Shown here one piece after another: positions 1-8,935 of a DNA stretch of 64,000 nt. Below the pieces are notes generated by a model. That model was given only the letters and a program-made list of their open reading frames with translations. It searched no databases and had not been told where the DNA came from. The DNA comes from Pseudanabaena sp. Salubria-1. Lineage in GTDB: Bacteria; Cyanobacteriota; Cyanobacteriia; Pseudanabaenales; Pseudanabaenaceae. The stretch covers positions 24,184 to 88,183 of the forward strand of contig JALQCR010000028.1 in assembly GCA_023336205.1 (NCBI GenBank), written 5' to 3'. Positions within the stretch are counted from its first letter, which is position 1; every line of letters begins with the position of its first letter. Both the position numbers and the translations under genes were made by a program.

Positions 1-530
1 TCCCCAGAAAGTATTTTGGGATTATCCAAAATTTCAACAGGGTGTCCTTGGCGATAGATAGCAGCTCGTTTAAGTTTAGGCGCGATCAACCATCCCAACA
101 GACACCCATTGTCCATATATTCCTGCATCTTTACTTCTCCTTGTTTCCATGAATCACTCGGTGATAAAAGCTCGATGAGAAACTCAGGACAGAGAGGCAA
201 AAAACCTTTTCGTTGTTCAGTCGTGAGCGATTCCCATTTTGCGAGAGAAATCCATGCAGCATCAGGAGAGCGATCGCTACCCTTCGGCAAACTAAACCCT
301 GTCGATGAATCAAAAGCTTTACCTGATTTAAACTCCCGATTCCATAGGTAAAGTTCACCATTAAGATCAAAATTAAAACTGCCAGTTTCTCCACCTGTTG
401 GGGACATAACGATTAATTCTCCTTTAGCTGTACGCTCTAGTTTCATATCAGGATTTGCCGCGCAGAGCTTGACGAAATCTTCGCGAGTCAGGGTAATCAC
501 AGAACTGAGATCGATGGTTTGAAAGTTCAT
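1..530 (-). CDS. Uma2 family endonuclease-like protein, 3' end cut by window edge
   Basis: The reading frame starts at the ATG complementary to 528-530 and stays open to base 1, giving about 176 residues without a stop. The order of motifs fits the Uma2/DUF820 family, which has a restriction-endonuclease-like PD-(D/E)XK fold: a strand with GELIVMSPTGG near residue 38, SPDAAWIS near residue 88 and EFLIELLSPSDSW near residue 115. The natural function of Uma2 proteins is poorly known; they are abundant and multicopy in cyanobacteria. Four more family members lie in this window (19774, 22909, 24605, 52574), and this one is not a close copy of the three in the polysaccharide locus. A 23-bp-stem palindrome separates its start from the (p)ppGpp gene downstream. 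Confidence 0.85.
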   Translation of the reverse strand, partial: MNFQTIDLSSVITLTREDFVKLCAANPDMKLERTAKGELIVMSPTGGETGSFNFDLNGELYLWNREFKSGKAFDSSTGFSLPKGSDRSPDAAWISLAKWESLTTEQRKGFLPLCPEFLIELLSPSDSWKQGEVKMQEYMDNGCLLGWLIAPKLKRAAIYRQGHPVEILDNPKILSG

Positions 531-580
531 GTTTTTTGCTACTTCCTTAAAATACTTTTAGGGTTGTGCGATTTCATAAG

Positions 581-629
581 GAACCAATTTTTAGTGGCAC
601 GGCTATGCCGTGCCACTAAAAATTGGTTC
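581..629. repeat. Intergenic palindrome, 23-bp perfect arms
   Basis: Arms 581-603 and 607-629 are exact reverse complements around the 3-base loop TAT, with apex GGCACGGC-TAT-GCCGTGCC. It lies 12 bases beyond the stop of the (p)ppGpp gene (minus strand) and upstream of the Uma2 start. It may act as a transcription terminator or 3'-end hairpin. It belongs to the locus-specific palindrome family seen across the window. Confidence 0.8.
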
Positions 630-640
630 TTGCTAAGCCC

Positions 641-2926
641 TTATTCAGCAACAAGTCGCGAAACTGACAGGGTGTCACACATTTTATTGATTTGATTGCA
701 AACCCGATCAAATTGGTGGCGATCGCTAATATCGATACTCAAATCAATAATTGCTGCCTTACCTTTTTTTGTCTGTACATTTGCCTTGCGGACATTAATT
801 TTGTTGTCCGATAAGCGCGTCAAAATATCTCGCAGTACACCCACGCGATCAATTGTTTCCACCCGAATATCAATGGGATAGGTTTGAGCATGATCATTTT
901 CCTTTTGCTGATTCCAACCTACATGCAACAGGCGATCGCTAGGGATATTCGCTAAATTAATGCAATCATGACGATGAATCGTGATGCCTCGATTACTCCC
1001 TAACGCGACGACACCTGTGATCGGTTCTCCTGGAAGTGGAGTACAACAGCCTGCGATCGAGTAAACCATCCCCTCCAGCCCCAAAATTGGTGACTTGGAG
1101 TTATTACTATGAGCAGGTTCATGGCGTGCCTCATACTTTTGAGGATTGAAATAACGATCATTATGTTGATTTTCACGTAGTTTGTTAACTACCGAATTAA
1201 CTGAAGTTTCACCATAGCCAATACCTGCAATTAGATCCTCAACATTGTGATAATTACAGCGTTCAGCAAGTTTTTGCATCTGATCAGATTTGAGCAAGGA
1301 CTCTAAACCATTTTTGCCCAATTCTCGTTCTAAGGCACTGCGACCTAATGCGAGATTTTCATCACGGCGCGATCGCTTAAACCATTGCCGAATTCTACTT
1401 TTTGCCGAATTAGTAGCAACAAAATTAATCCAATCGGTACTTGGATGAGCATTGTTTTGGGTGAGAATTGTGACAATATCGCCATGTTTAAGCGGACGTT
1501 GCAAAGGAACCATCACATTATTTACCAATGCACCAGAGCAATGATTGCCAACTTCAGTATGCACGCGATAGGCAAAGTCTACGGGTGTCGAGCCTCGCGG
1601 CAAGCAATACACATCGCCCTTAGGACTAAAGACATAAACTTCACTATCAAATAAATCTTCCTTGACGCTATCAAGATATTCCTGAGGATCTTTCAATTCG
1701 CGCTGCCATTCCACCAACTGACGCAGCCAAGTAAATTTTTGATCATCTCCCTTAAGTGGCTTGCTAGTCGAATTACTCTCTTTATATTTCCAATGCGCTG
1801 CAATCCCATAGTCAGCGATATGATGCATTTCCCATGTGCGAATCTGCACTTCCACAGGTTGACCTTTTGGTCCAATTACCGCCGTATGCAGCGATTGATA
1901 GCGGTTTGGTTTGGGTAAACCAATGTAGTCTTTAAAACGACCAGGAATCGGACAGAAATGGTCATGGACAACCGCAAGAACCCGATAGCATTCTTCTTTG
2001 GTATTGACGATTACTCTAACGGCTTGGATGTCATAAATCTCGTTATATTGTTTCTTCTGGCGCTCCATTTTGCGGTAGATACCATACAGATGCTTTGGTC
2101 TACCACTAATTTCAAAATCATCGATGCCCATTGATTCCAGCCGATCAGCTAATACCCTTGTCACCTCCGTCAACTGTTCGTGGCGATCCTCATGGGTCTC
2201 GGCAACCAGAGACACCATCGTTTGATACTGATCTGGCTCAATATATTTAAAAGCAATATCTTCCAATTCCCATTTGATTTGCCCTAACCCCAGACGATTA
2301 GCCAAAGGCGCAAAGATCTCTCTCGTTTCTCTAGAAATTAATACTTGTTTCTCAGGACGCAAATGTTCCAGCGTTCGCATATTATGTAGGCGATCGGCAA
2401 GCTTCACGATAATCACACGAATATCTTGCGCCATCGCCAGAAACATGCGGCGAAAGTTTTCAGCTTGACTTTCAGTTTTACTTTCAAAACTCAGTTTCGA
2501 TAATTTGGTTACCCCTTCAACCAATTGTCGTACTTCTTTCCCAAACATTTCTTCGATCTGATCGCAGGATACATCCGTATCTTCTACCACATCATGTAAA
2601 AAGCCTGCGGCGATCATCGCATTACTGCCACCTAAATCTTTCAAAATTGACGCAACTGCGATCGGATGTAATATATAAGGCTCTCCCGATGCACGGCATT
2701 GTCCATCATGGAGTCTATAGGCAAAATCTAAAGCTCGACCAACAACATCTTCATTATCTAAACTTTCACCCCTTTGCGATTTCTCCCAACTACTTCTCAG
2801 CCAGTCTGGAATCCATGCATCTACTACCGCATTACATTCCCGCACGCTTACACAAGCTATTTCATCATCAATCGGATGACCTAAACGTTCTACTGGAGCT
2901 TCAGCTAATAATGTCATCGGAGTCAT
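641..2926 (-). CDS. spoT: Bifunctional (p)ppGpp synthetase/hydrolase (RelA/SpoT family)
   Basis: Enzyme of the stringent response that makes (p)ppGpp from GTP/GDP and ATP and hydrolyses it. The 761 residues show the full long-RSH layout: an HD hydrolase domain with the intact catalytic HDVVEDT at about residues 111-117, a synthetase domain with YQSLHTAVIGPKG around residue 345, a TGS domain starting near VYVFSPKGDVYCL (about residue 430) and a C-terminal ACT domain over the last ~80 residues. The intact HD motif means hydrolase activity is expected, so a Rel/SpoT-type bifunctional enzyme fits better than a RelA-type synthetase. A second ATG three codons downstream could also serve as start. 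It stands alone, flanked by palindromes. Confidence 0.95.
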   Translation of the reverse strand: MTPMTLLAEAPVERLGHPIDDEIACVSVRECNAVVDAWIPDWLRSSWEKSQRGESLDNEDVVGRALDFAYRLHDGQCRASGEPYILHPIAVASILKDLGGSNAMIAAGFLHDVVEDTDVSCDQIEEMFGKEVRQLVEGVTKLSKLSFESKTESQAENFRRMFLAMAQDIRVIIVKLADRLHNMRTLEHLRPEKQVLISRETREIFAPLANRLGLGQIKWELEDIAFKYIEPDQYQTMVSLVAETHEDRHEQLTEVTRVLADRLESMGIDDFEISGRPKHLYGIYRKMERQKKQYNEIYDIQAVRVIVNTKEECYRVLAVVHDHFCPIPGRFKDYIGLPKPNRYQSLHTAVIGPKGQPVEVQIRTWEMHHIADYGIAAHWKYKESNSTSKPLKGDDQKFTWLRQLVEWQRELKDPQEYLDSVKEDLFDSEVYVFSPKGDVYCLPRGSTPVDFAYRVHTEVGNHCSGALVNNVMVPLQRPLKHGDIVTILTQNNAHPSTDWINFVATNSAKSRIRQWFKRSRRDENLALGRSALERELGKNGLESLLKSDQMQKLAERCNYHNVEDLIAGIGYGETSVNSVVNKLRENQHNDRYFNPQKYEARHEPAHSNNSKSPILGLEGMVYSIAGCCTPLPGEPITGVVALGSNRGITIHRHDCINLANIPSDRLLHVGWNQQKENDHAQTYPIDIRVETIDRVGVLRDILTRLSDNKINVRKANVQTKKGKAAIIDLSIDISDRHQFDRVCNQINKMCDTLSVSRLVAE

Positions 2927-3180
2927 AGGTTTAATTTCGCCCTAGCTAAAGAAGTTATCGAGATCTGCATAACCTTATCTTAAACTTTATGTTATTAAAT
3001 ATACGATTTTGTCTTTAGGAAAACAAATTCTGATATTTATCATTGGCAATTCTACTTACGAAACCAATCTTATTTTTTCTTCGTCTGTAAGCTTTCAAGA
3101 AAACCAACCTTGGATTTACTGATCCAGCAACTGCAATGTCCGCACAGCGAGCATAACAGTTGCTTGAGATTTATATTTAA

Positions 3181-3283
3181 TACCAATTCACAAAAGTGTC
3201 GCGACACTTTTGTGAATTAAACCCCAAGTTCTATAAGGGTTTTAAACACACAAAATGGCATAGCCATTTCGTGTTTTAGTATA
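3181..3283. repeat. Two-hairpin miniature element, family B copy 1
   Basis: Starts with TACCAATTCAC. The first hairpin is a perfect 34-bp palindrome at 3185-3218 centred on GTCG/CGAC. A spacer follows (ACCCCAAGTT...AAGGGTTT), then a second imperfect hairpin built on AAAATGGC-ATA-GCCATTT, and it ends in GTGTTTTAGTAT. The same order of parts recurs on the opposite strand at 48322-48427, and the left half recurs at 15699. This points to a dispersed small mobile element of about 105 bp. Confidence 0.7.
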
Positions 3284-3332
3284 ATTTCGTTTAGATAATT
3301 AAATACAGTAATAAAAAATTAGTAAAAAAATT

Positions 3333-3361
3333 ATTAGGAGAATGTTTCACCTTCTCCTAAT
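3333..3361 (-). terminator. Rho-independent terminator of the anti-sigma kinase gene
   Basis: On the minus strand, ATTAGGAGAA (3352-3361) pairs with TTCTCCTAAT (3333-3342) across a 9-base loop and is followed by a T-rich tract (complement of 3322-3332). It lies 25 bases beyond the stop of the gene at 3386-3823. Confidence 0.75.
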
Positions 3362-3385
3362 TCTAAATATTGATAATTGATAAAC

Positions 3386-3823
3386 CTAAAAAATCATCGG
3401 TTTACTTAATCGATCAATTCGCTTGCACAAAGTCAAACGATGTGTACCCATATCCCAATGCACATGCTCAAAAATCTTGCGTAATATATAGAAGCCTCTG
3501 CCACATTCCAAGTCATGACATGGAGTGGGATCATCTTTTGATCCACCAGAGGATTGCATATCTTTACCCTGATCAGTGATCACCCACCAATAAGATTGCG
3601 AAACTATCGAAAATTTAACAGTGATTTGCTTGCATGGATCGAGGGAATTTCCATGTTTTACTGCATTGACTAATGCTTCTTGCAAACCCAAACGTAATTC
3701 TGGCTGCCATTCTGACGGTACTTCGTCAAGCAACAGGTCTAGTACTGGGGCAAGATAGAGAGTTGAAGTAAAACTAAGATTTCTCCACTTTCGCCCTACA
3801 GGACGCACAGGTGTCACAATCAC
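3386..3823 (-). CDS. Anti-sigma factor-type serine/threonine kinase (RsbW-like HATPase)
   Basis: A small single-domain GHKL ATPase of 145 residues, the usual size for the RsbW/SpoIIAB family, whose members bind sigma factors or phosphorylate STAS-domain anti-sigma antagonists on serine. The N box is visible as EALVNAVKHGN (about residues 49-59) and the G box as ECGRGFYILRK near residue 107. No partner sigma factor or antagonist is encoded nearby, so the target cannot be named. It could equally act in a PP2C/STAS partner-switching pathway, which is common in cyanobacteria. It has its own terminator and is divergent from the PBP2 gene. Confidence 0.85.
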   Translation of the reverse strand: MIVTPVRPVGRKWRNLSFTSTLYLAPVLDLLLDEVPSEWQPELRLGLQEALVNAVKHGNSLDPCKQITVKFSIVSQSYWWVITDQGKDMQSSGGSKDDPTPCHDLECGRGFYILRKIFEHVHWDMGTHRLTLCKRIDRLSKPMIF

Positions 3824-3991
3824 GGACTTTTAACTCCTCTGAAAGACGGCATTAGCTTGCTTTTGTGCTTTGTGAACAGCGAAAATGTCCACTAAACTTG
3901 CAATGGAATTAATTAAATTCACGATCGCCATACAATAGATCTATCTATTATTCTAGCGAAAAAATCTTTTTAAAAATCTTTCCTAAGCAAT

Positions 3992-5821
3992 ATGACTTTT
4001 ACGCAACGACAAATTTCACCTTTTAATCCCACCGAAAACACCCGCACGATGGGAAAAGGGATGAGGGCGGCTATTTTATTTTTGCTAAGCGTATTGGCGC
4101 TAATCGGGATTTTAGGTGGACGACTTTTTTACTTGCAATTGATTGAAGGCGATCGAAATCAACAACTTGCTGAGAATAATCGGATCAGATTAATTGCCAA
4201 ACCCCCTGAAAGAGGTCGGCTGTTCGATCGAAAAGGTAATATTTTAGCTTCAAGCCGCTTAGCGCATGTAATTTATCTATGGCCGATCGCTCAATCTAAG
4301 GACAAATGGCAGCCAATTATTAATCGTTTAGCTGGATTAATTGGCGTTTCAGCTCAGACGATTACCGATAAGCTGGAACAGGAAGGCTATAACTCCCCAA
4401 GCCTAGTCCGAGTTTCTACATCGATTAGCCCCAAACTTGTGACTGTTCTCTCCGAGCACAGCCTCGAATTACCAGGAGTAAAAGTTGAGCCAGAAGCCGT
4501 ACGCTATTACCCCAATGGTGATGTCGCAGCTCATGTGTTGGGCTATACAGGAGAACTAACTGCCGAAGAATTACCCAAGTTACGCGAAAAAGGTTATCGA
4601 CCTGGGGATGTAATTGGGAAAGCAGGAGTAGAATATGCCTTTGAAAATCAACTGCGTGGTGAATGGGGCGGACAACAGGTAGAAGTCGATGCTTTTGGTA
4701 AGGTGCTGCGAATTTTAGGTCAGAAACCACCTAAAGCGGGTAACGCCGTCAAAATGACACTTGACGCAGATTTAGAAAAAGCTGTAGAAAAGATTTTAGG
4801 CGAGCAGCAAGGCGGGATTATCGCGATGGATCCTAATAATGGGGAAATACTCGCCATGGTTAGTCATCCCGCCTTTGATCCAAATCTGTTTTCGGGCAAG
4901 ATTTCTGACGCAACGTGGAAACGCTTACAAGAAAAAGACCATCCTTTTGTAAATCGAGTCTTGCAGGTATATCCGCCCGCTAGTACCTTTAAGGTCGTAA
5001 CCATGACCGCAGGTTTAGAAACCAACAAATTTGGTATAAATGATGTCCTTGCGACGTACCCCTATCTTGATGTGGGTGGTTTTCAATTTTGGGATCATAA
5101 CAAAGCGGGTTTTGGCACAATTGGTTTTAATGAGGCGATGGCATATAGCAGCAACACTTTCTTTGGACAGGTAGGTATGCGTGTGGGCGAGAAAGATCTT
5201 GCCGCATGGTCGCATAAATTTGGGTACGGAGAATATTCAGGTATTGAAATCAAAGAGGAAGAAACCAAAGGCACAGTTCCCGATGAAGAATGGAAGAAGC
5301 GAGTAATTGGAGAGCCTTGGTATGTTGGCAATACTCTGAATATGTCAATTGGTCAGGGTGATGTGCAAGCGAATCTTGTGCAAGTTTCAATGATGACTGC
5401 CGCTGTTGCTAATGGAGGATTTAAAATCAGACCCCATTTACTCCTAGAAGATAATGATGCAAGGGAATGGCGACAATCTCTGAATATATCACCAACAAAT
5501 TTAGCAGCATTGCAAAAGGCTTTAAGATCTGTATTTGAGTTCGGTACAGCCGCGCCTCTAAATTCGGCGGAAATTGCCATGGCTGGTAAGTCTGGTACTG
5601 CCCAAGATCCTCCTCGTCTTAATCATGCATGGTTTACTGTATATGCACCCTATGAAAAACCTGAAATTGTCGTAACTGTATTTGCAGAGAATGCAGGTGG
5701 TGGTGGTGGTAGTGCAGTTGCAGCCCCTCTGGCAGTGAAAACTATTGAGGCTTATATGCAAATCAAAAAACAGCCAAATCCCCCCAATAATATGCCAGCT
5801 CCTACGGTAACAAACAACTAA
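3992..5821 (+). CDS. mrdA: Penicillin-binding protein 2, peptidoglycan D,D-transpeptidase
   Basis: Cell-elongation class B transpeptidase that crosslinks peptidoglycan in the periplasm. The 609 residues carry one N-terminal membrane anchor (about 27-48, AILFLLSVLALIGILGG), the PBP dimerisation domain with the typical RGRLFDRKGNILA segment, and a transpeptidase domain with all three active-site motifs: STFK (serine near residue 331), SSN (about 386) and KSGT (about 532). The C-terminus is proline/asparagine rich. The ATG at 3992 was used; the ATG at MGKGMRA about 19 codons later is an alternative. A stem-loop begins at the last base of the stop codon, and the convergent gene is ilvC. Confidence 0.93.
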   Translation: MTFTQRQISPFNPTENTRTMGKGMRAAILFLLSVLALIGILGGRLFYLQLIEGDRNQQLAENNRIRLIAKPPERGRLFDRKGNILASSRLAHVIYLWPIAQSKDKWQPIINRLAGLIGVSAQTITDKLEQEGYNSPSLVRVSTSISPKLVTVLSEHSLELPGVKVEPEAVRYYPNGDVAAHVLGYTGELTAEELPKLREKGYRPGDVIGKAGVEYAFENQLRGEWGGQQVEVDAFGKVLRILGQKPPKAGNAVKMTLDADLEKAVEKILGEQQGGIIAMDPNNGEILAMVSHPAFDPNLFSGKISDATWKRLQEKDHPFVNRVLQVYPPASTFKVVTMTAGLETNKFGINDVLATYPYLDVGGFQFWDHNKAGFGTIGFNEAMAYSSNTFFGQVGMRVGEKDLAAWSHKFGYGEYSGIEIKEEETKGTVPDEEWKKRVIGEPWYVGNTLNMSIGQGDVQANLVQVSMMTAAVANGGFKIRPHLLLEDNDAREWRQSLNISPTNLAALQKALRSVFEFGTAAPLNSAEIAMAGKSGTAQDPPRLNHAWFTVYAPYEKPEIVVTVFAENAGGGGGSAVAAPLAVKTIEAYMQIKKQPNPPNNMPAPTVTNN

Positions 5822-5847
5822 AAAAGCGGCGCTTCGCGCCACTTTTT
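5821..5847. terminator. Bidirectional hairpin between mrdA and ilvC
   Basis: The stem AAAAAG/CTTTTT with inner GGCGC-TTC-GCGCC starts on the last base of the mrdA stop codon and ends in a T-run on the plus strand. An A-run on the left gives a T-run on the minus strand, so it could terminate both convergent genes. Confidence 0.75.
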
Positions 5848-5892
5848 TATCTTAATATTCAGCAATATTTGAGCGGATCTTGAACTATTTGC

Positions 5893-6888
5893 TTAGATTT
5901 TCTTCAACCAGCTAAACATTGCTCGGAGATCTTTGCCAACTGACTCAATCTGGTGCTCTGCTTCTTGGCGGCGCATCGCGGTGAAACCAGGTTTACCAGC
6001 TTGATTTTCGAGGACAAACTCACGAGCAAATTGACCAGATTGAATTTCCGAAAGAATTTTCTTCATTTCGATCTTAGTCTGCTCATTCACAACACGAGGA
6101 CCACGGGTGTAATCACCATATTCAGCCGTATTCGAGATGCTATAGCGCATATTCGACATACCACCTTCAACCACCAAGTCCACGATCAGCTTCACTTCAT
6201 GTAGGCACTCAAAGTAGGCGAGTTCGGGCTGATAGCCAGCTTCTACAAGGGTTTCAAAACCAGCCTTGATCAGTGCGCACAAGCCACCGCAAAGTACAGC
6301 TTGTTCGCCGAATAGATCGGTTTCAGTCTCTTCACGGAAAGTCGTTTCGAGAACACCGCCGCGTGTACCGCCAATACCCTTAGCATATGCCATGGCGCGA
6401 TCTCGTGCATGTCCAGTAGCATCTTGATAGACAGCAAATAAAGCAGGAACGCCTTGACCTTGAGTATAGGTGCGACGTACCAAGTGTCCAGGTCCTTTAG
6501 GCGCGACCATGATCACATCGACATCCGCAGGGGGGACAACTTGCGCGAAGTGAATATTGAAACCATGGGCGAAAGCTAGAGTATCGCCAGCTTTAAGATT
6601 TGGAGCAATTTCGGTAGCGTAGATTGCTTTTTGAGTTTCGTCAGGCAATAAAATCATAATTAGGTCAGCAGCAGCCGATGCATCTGCAACAGTCTTGACG
6701 GTCAGACCTTCAGATTCTGCTTTTTGCCATGAGGGACTGCCTTGATATAACCCCACGATGACATCCACGCCGCTTTCTTTTAGGTTAAGGGCATGGGCGT
6801 GACCCTGAGAACCGTAGCCGATAATTGCAACTGTCTTACCTGCTAGAAATTCAAGATTTGCGTCCGTGTCGTAGTACATCCGAGCCAT
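5893..6888 (-). CDS. ilvC: Ketol-acid reductoisomerase (NADP+)
   Basis: Second step of branched-chain amino-acid synthesis: Mg2+-dependent isomerisation and NADPH reduction of acetolactate or acetohydroxybutyrate. The 331 residues match the short class I enzyme. The Rossmann motif GYGSQGHAHALNL lies at about 24-36, followed by the APKGPGHLVRRTY segment (about 131-143) and the metal-binding helical domain with LFGEQAVLCGG and CLHEVKLIVDL. The start ATG (MARMYYDTDANLEFL) matches the family. It is monocistronic; the only other thing within 330 bases upstream is the MITE at 7029. Confidence 0.96.
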   Translation of the reverse strand: MARMYYDTDANLEFLAGKTVAIIGYGSQGHAHALNLKESGVDVIVGLYQGSPSWQKAESEGLTVKTVADASAAADLIMILLPDETQKAIYATEIAPNLKAGDTLAFAHGFNIHFAQVVPPADVDVIMVAPKGPGHLVRRTYTQGQGVPALFAVYQDATGHARDRAMAYAKGIGGTRGGVLETTFREETETDLFGEQAVLCGGLCALIKAGFETLVEAGYQPELAYFECLHEVKLIVDLVVEGGMSNMRYSISNTAEYGDYTRGPRVVNEQTKIEMKKILSEIQSGQFAREFVLENQAGKPGFTAMRRQEAEHQIESVGKDLRAMFSWLKKI

Positions 6889-7028
6889 AGTGTGGTTATC
6901 TCCGAGACAAAAGATGGGGTGATTAGTTTTTTAGATGTAGTTTGGAAGATTTATTGTCAATTGCCTTCAAACACTTTTCCTAGTCTAACAAAAATCGTGG
7001 CAACTCTTAAATATATTTAAGTGCGCCG

Positions 7029-7248
7029 TAGGGCAACCGCACACGTTTCTGAATATTTTGGTAAAATCCATTTCTTAGATCGAGATTGCTTGATTCTAGA
7101 ATTTTGAGATCGCAAGTTTCACAATAAATACACAATTGATAGATTTTGAAAGAATTTCCTGTTTTGTATTCATTTTGATTGAAACCTTTACCTAACAAGC
7201 GTTTACAGTCTACTTATAAATTATTCAGAAACGTGTGCGGTTGCCCTG
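7029..7248. mobile_element. MITE with ISAs1-type ends, inserted in the 3' end of an acetyltransferase gene
   Basis: A 220-bp non-coding element with near-perfect 25-bp terminal inverted repeats (7030-7054 and 7223-7247, beginning AGGGCAACCGCACACGTTTC). It is flanked by a 10-bp direct repeat, AAGTGCGCCG, at 7019-7028 and 7249-7258. The outer ~20 bases of the ends are the same as those of the full ISAs1-family element at 41890-43167, so that transposase is a plausible driver in trans. The interior carries no credible gene. Confidence 0.85.
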
Positions 7249-7834
7249 AAGTGCGCCGCCGCAGACGGGGACGGTTGCGCTCAGCTTTGTCGCGTTCGTA
7301 ATTGATTAGCCGACCGTAGTATTCATGTTTAGCTAGATTTAAGGACAGAAATACATGTTCTCTAGCATTGCCGAAACCTTTACGGTTAAAGAAATTAATG
7401 GCGGGCGTATTAGCAGGATCTGTATCGACAAGCATTAGTCGCACATTGTCTTCAATCATGCGTTCAATGATTTTATCGACTAGGCGATCGGCTACTCCAC
7501 GCCTTTGGCAATTGGGATTTACGCCAAGCCAAGTAATATAGCCATATTTCCATGAAGCTTTATTGATGATCGTGCCGAGGATAAAACCTGCGAGTTGCTC
7601 ATCAATTTCCGCCACTAAGCAATACTCTGAGTCGGTGTTATACATGCCAATTACTTCCCACTCATCCCATGTCCGATAGAGGTACGGATAGAGATCACTG
7701 GTAAATAGCTGTTCACCCAAGTGAAAAATTGGTGCAATGTCATCAATATTCATGTCGCGAATTTCAACATTACTCGTGTTGGGGGGATCGCGATCGCGAT
7801 CTGTATCAGTAGATTTATCTGGAAAATCGTTCAT
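7214..7834 (-). CDS. GNAT family N-acetyltransferase with transposon-derived C-terminus
   Basis: A Gcn5-related acetyltransferase with an unknown acceptor. The acetyl-CoA-binding loop is visible as VNPNCQRRGVADRLVDKII near residues 105-123, followed by the typical NFFNRKGF strand near residue 148. The last ten residues (SGQPHTFLNNL region) are read from the terminal repeat of the MITE at 7029-7248. The target duplication copy on the far side of the MITE reads CGG CGC ACT TAA, so before insertion the protein ended ...RLRRRT. The enzyme core is intact and probably still works. The 5' end has an unstructured acidic leader (PDKSTDTDRDRD). Confidence 0.85.
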   Translation of the reverse strand: MNDFPDKSTDTDRDRDPPNTSNVEIRDMNIDDIAPIFHLGEQLFTSDLYPYLYRTWDEWEVIGMYNTDSEYCLVAEIDEQLAGFILGTIINKASWKYGYITWLGVNPNCQRRGVADRLVDKIIERMIEDNVRLMLVDTDPANTPAINFFNRKGFGNAREHVFLSLNLAKHEYYGRLINYERDKAERNRPRLRRRTSGQPHTFLNNL

Positions 7835-7875
7835 AATTTAGATTTTGTTAGTTAAATACAGCTAGTTAAATCTTG

Positions 7876-8547
7876 TTAGTTTTTTAAATTTTCCCATTGC
7901 AAATAAGTCTCTGGATTGTAAACATAATGAAAAGATTGCGCTGGCGCACAGTGATTGATCTTAATAGCAATCCCTAACTCAAAATGTAAATGCCTGATAT
8001 CACTCCGTCCTGAATTTCCCATTTTGCCAAGTTCTTGACCACGAGTAACTTTCTGCCCAACTTTCACTTGGGTACTGTCAGGATACAGATGAGCATAGCG
8101 AGTAAATAGTCCATTCGGATGCTGAATTACAATATGGTTTCCCCAATCGCCACCACAGTCTCGTTGCAAACTGTTGGGCGCAAATGAATCTGATTGGGGA
8201 CAATCACGACCAATATATACAACTGCCGATCGCACTGGTACTTGGGCAACTAACCGATTGCTATGAATAAAATCCAGCCCTTCATGCTCCGCAAGCTGAT
8301 AGTCCTTACCTATAAATTGATGAATTTCGGTAAATTCTGCGGGTAAAGCCCAAGCTAATGTTAAGTCGAGATCGCTGCGAACTTTAGCAACACGCTGTGT
8401 CGGCGAATATTCTTCGTCATGATTATTTGAATCTAAGCTTTGATAAGAATATTCATGGTCGCAAATTTGAGCAAATACTGGAGATACATCAACATAGAGA
8501 AGAGAAATCAAAAAACCTGCTAATCTGAAACGCAAATATATGTTCAT
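7876..8547 (-). CDS. M23 family metallopeptidase (LytM/peptidoglycan endopeptidase-like)
   Basis: Secreted or periplasmic zinc peptidase of the lysostaphin/LytM family. A hydrophobic N-terminus (FRLAGFLISLLYVDVSPVFA, about residues 7-26) looks like a signal peptide. The zinc and catalytic motifs are HEGLDF (about residues 89-94) and HLHFELG (about 186-192), with HIVIQHPNG and YAHLYP strands between them, so the active site seems complete. The 223 residues hold essentially one catalytic domain plus a short leader, with no LysM repeats. It may cleave peptide crosslinks or act as a NlpD/EnvC-like regulator. It is transcribed with the GNAT gene downstream (42-base gap). Confidence 0.85.
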   Translation of the reverse strand: MNIYLRFRLAGFLISLLYVDVSPVFAQICDHEYSYQSLDSNNHDEEYSPTQRVAKVRSDLDLTLAWALPAEFTEIHQFIGKDYQLAEHEGLDFIHSNRLVAQVPVRSAVVYIGRDCPQSDSFAPNSLQRDCGGDWGNHIVIQHPNGLFTRYAHLYPDSTQVKVGQKVTRGQELGKMGNSGRSDIRHLHFELGIAIKINHCAPAQSFHYVYNPETYLQWENLKN

Positions 8548-8935
8548 GCTTAGTCATCAAACAAGTTGGACATTCTGCATTTTTTACTCCCAGCCAAGAA
8601 TTAGTGGTGCGGCGCTTTGCACCGCATCACTAATTCTTAGCAATTCTCATTATAAAAATTGATTTCATTATGAGAATTGCTGACTAATTCTTGCTTGGGA
8701 AGGGAACATCTTAAAAATGTCGTATAATTGTAAAACTGAGATGGATGAATGGCGATCGCTTAGTTTTGTTAGTTATAATAAAAATAGCAATAATCAAGAA
8801 AATTTACTATAAATATAGTAAAACCTTTTAAAAGACATCTTTTAGGTTTGCCTACACATGATCATAAGTATTAAAATAAATTACAGCTATCAAAAAATTG
8901 TTAACTAGTTCAGCAATCTTGGGTTTTTCAATTAC
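8548..8935. other. Intergenic region with nested hairpins upstream of petB
   Basis: No gene is visible. At 8596-8638 an imperfect hairpin (20-bp arms, two G-T type mismatches, apex GGCGC-TTT-GCACC) and at 8641-8679 a second one (CAATTCTCAT/ATGAGAATTG) are enclosed by an outer repeat of AGCCAAGAATTAG with CTAATTCTTGCTT (about 8592-8698). The AT-rich remainder must hold the petB promoter; I cannot point to a single convincing -10/-35 pair. Confidence 0.6.

Larger units (their letters stand above)
2927..3385. other. Gene-free stretch with a hairpin element and a terminator
   Basis: No coding frame is convincing in this 460-base gap between two minus-strand genes. It holds the promoter side of the (p)ppGpp gene, a two-hairpin repeat element (3181-3283) and the terminator of the anti-sigma gene (3333-3361). 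Confidence 0.7.

Noticed and set aside
7007..7198. A 63-codon minus-strand frame between ilvC and the acetyltransferase
   Set aside because: It lies almost wholly within the MITE at 7029-7248 and reads its terminal repeat; no family resemblance.
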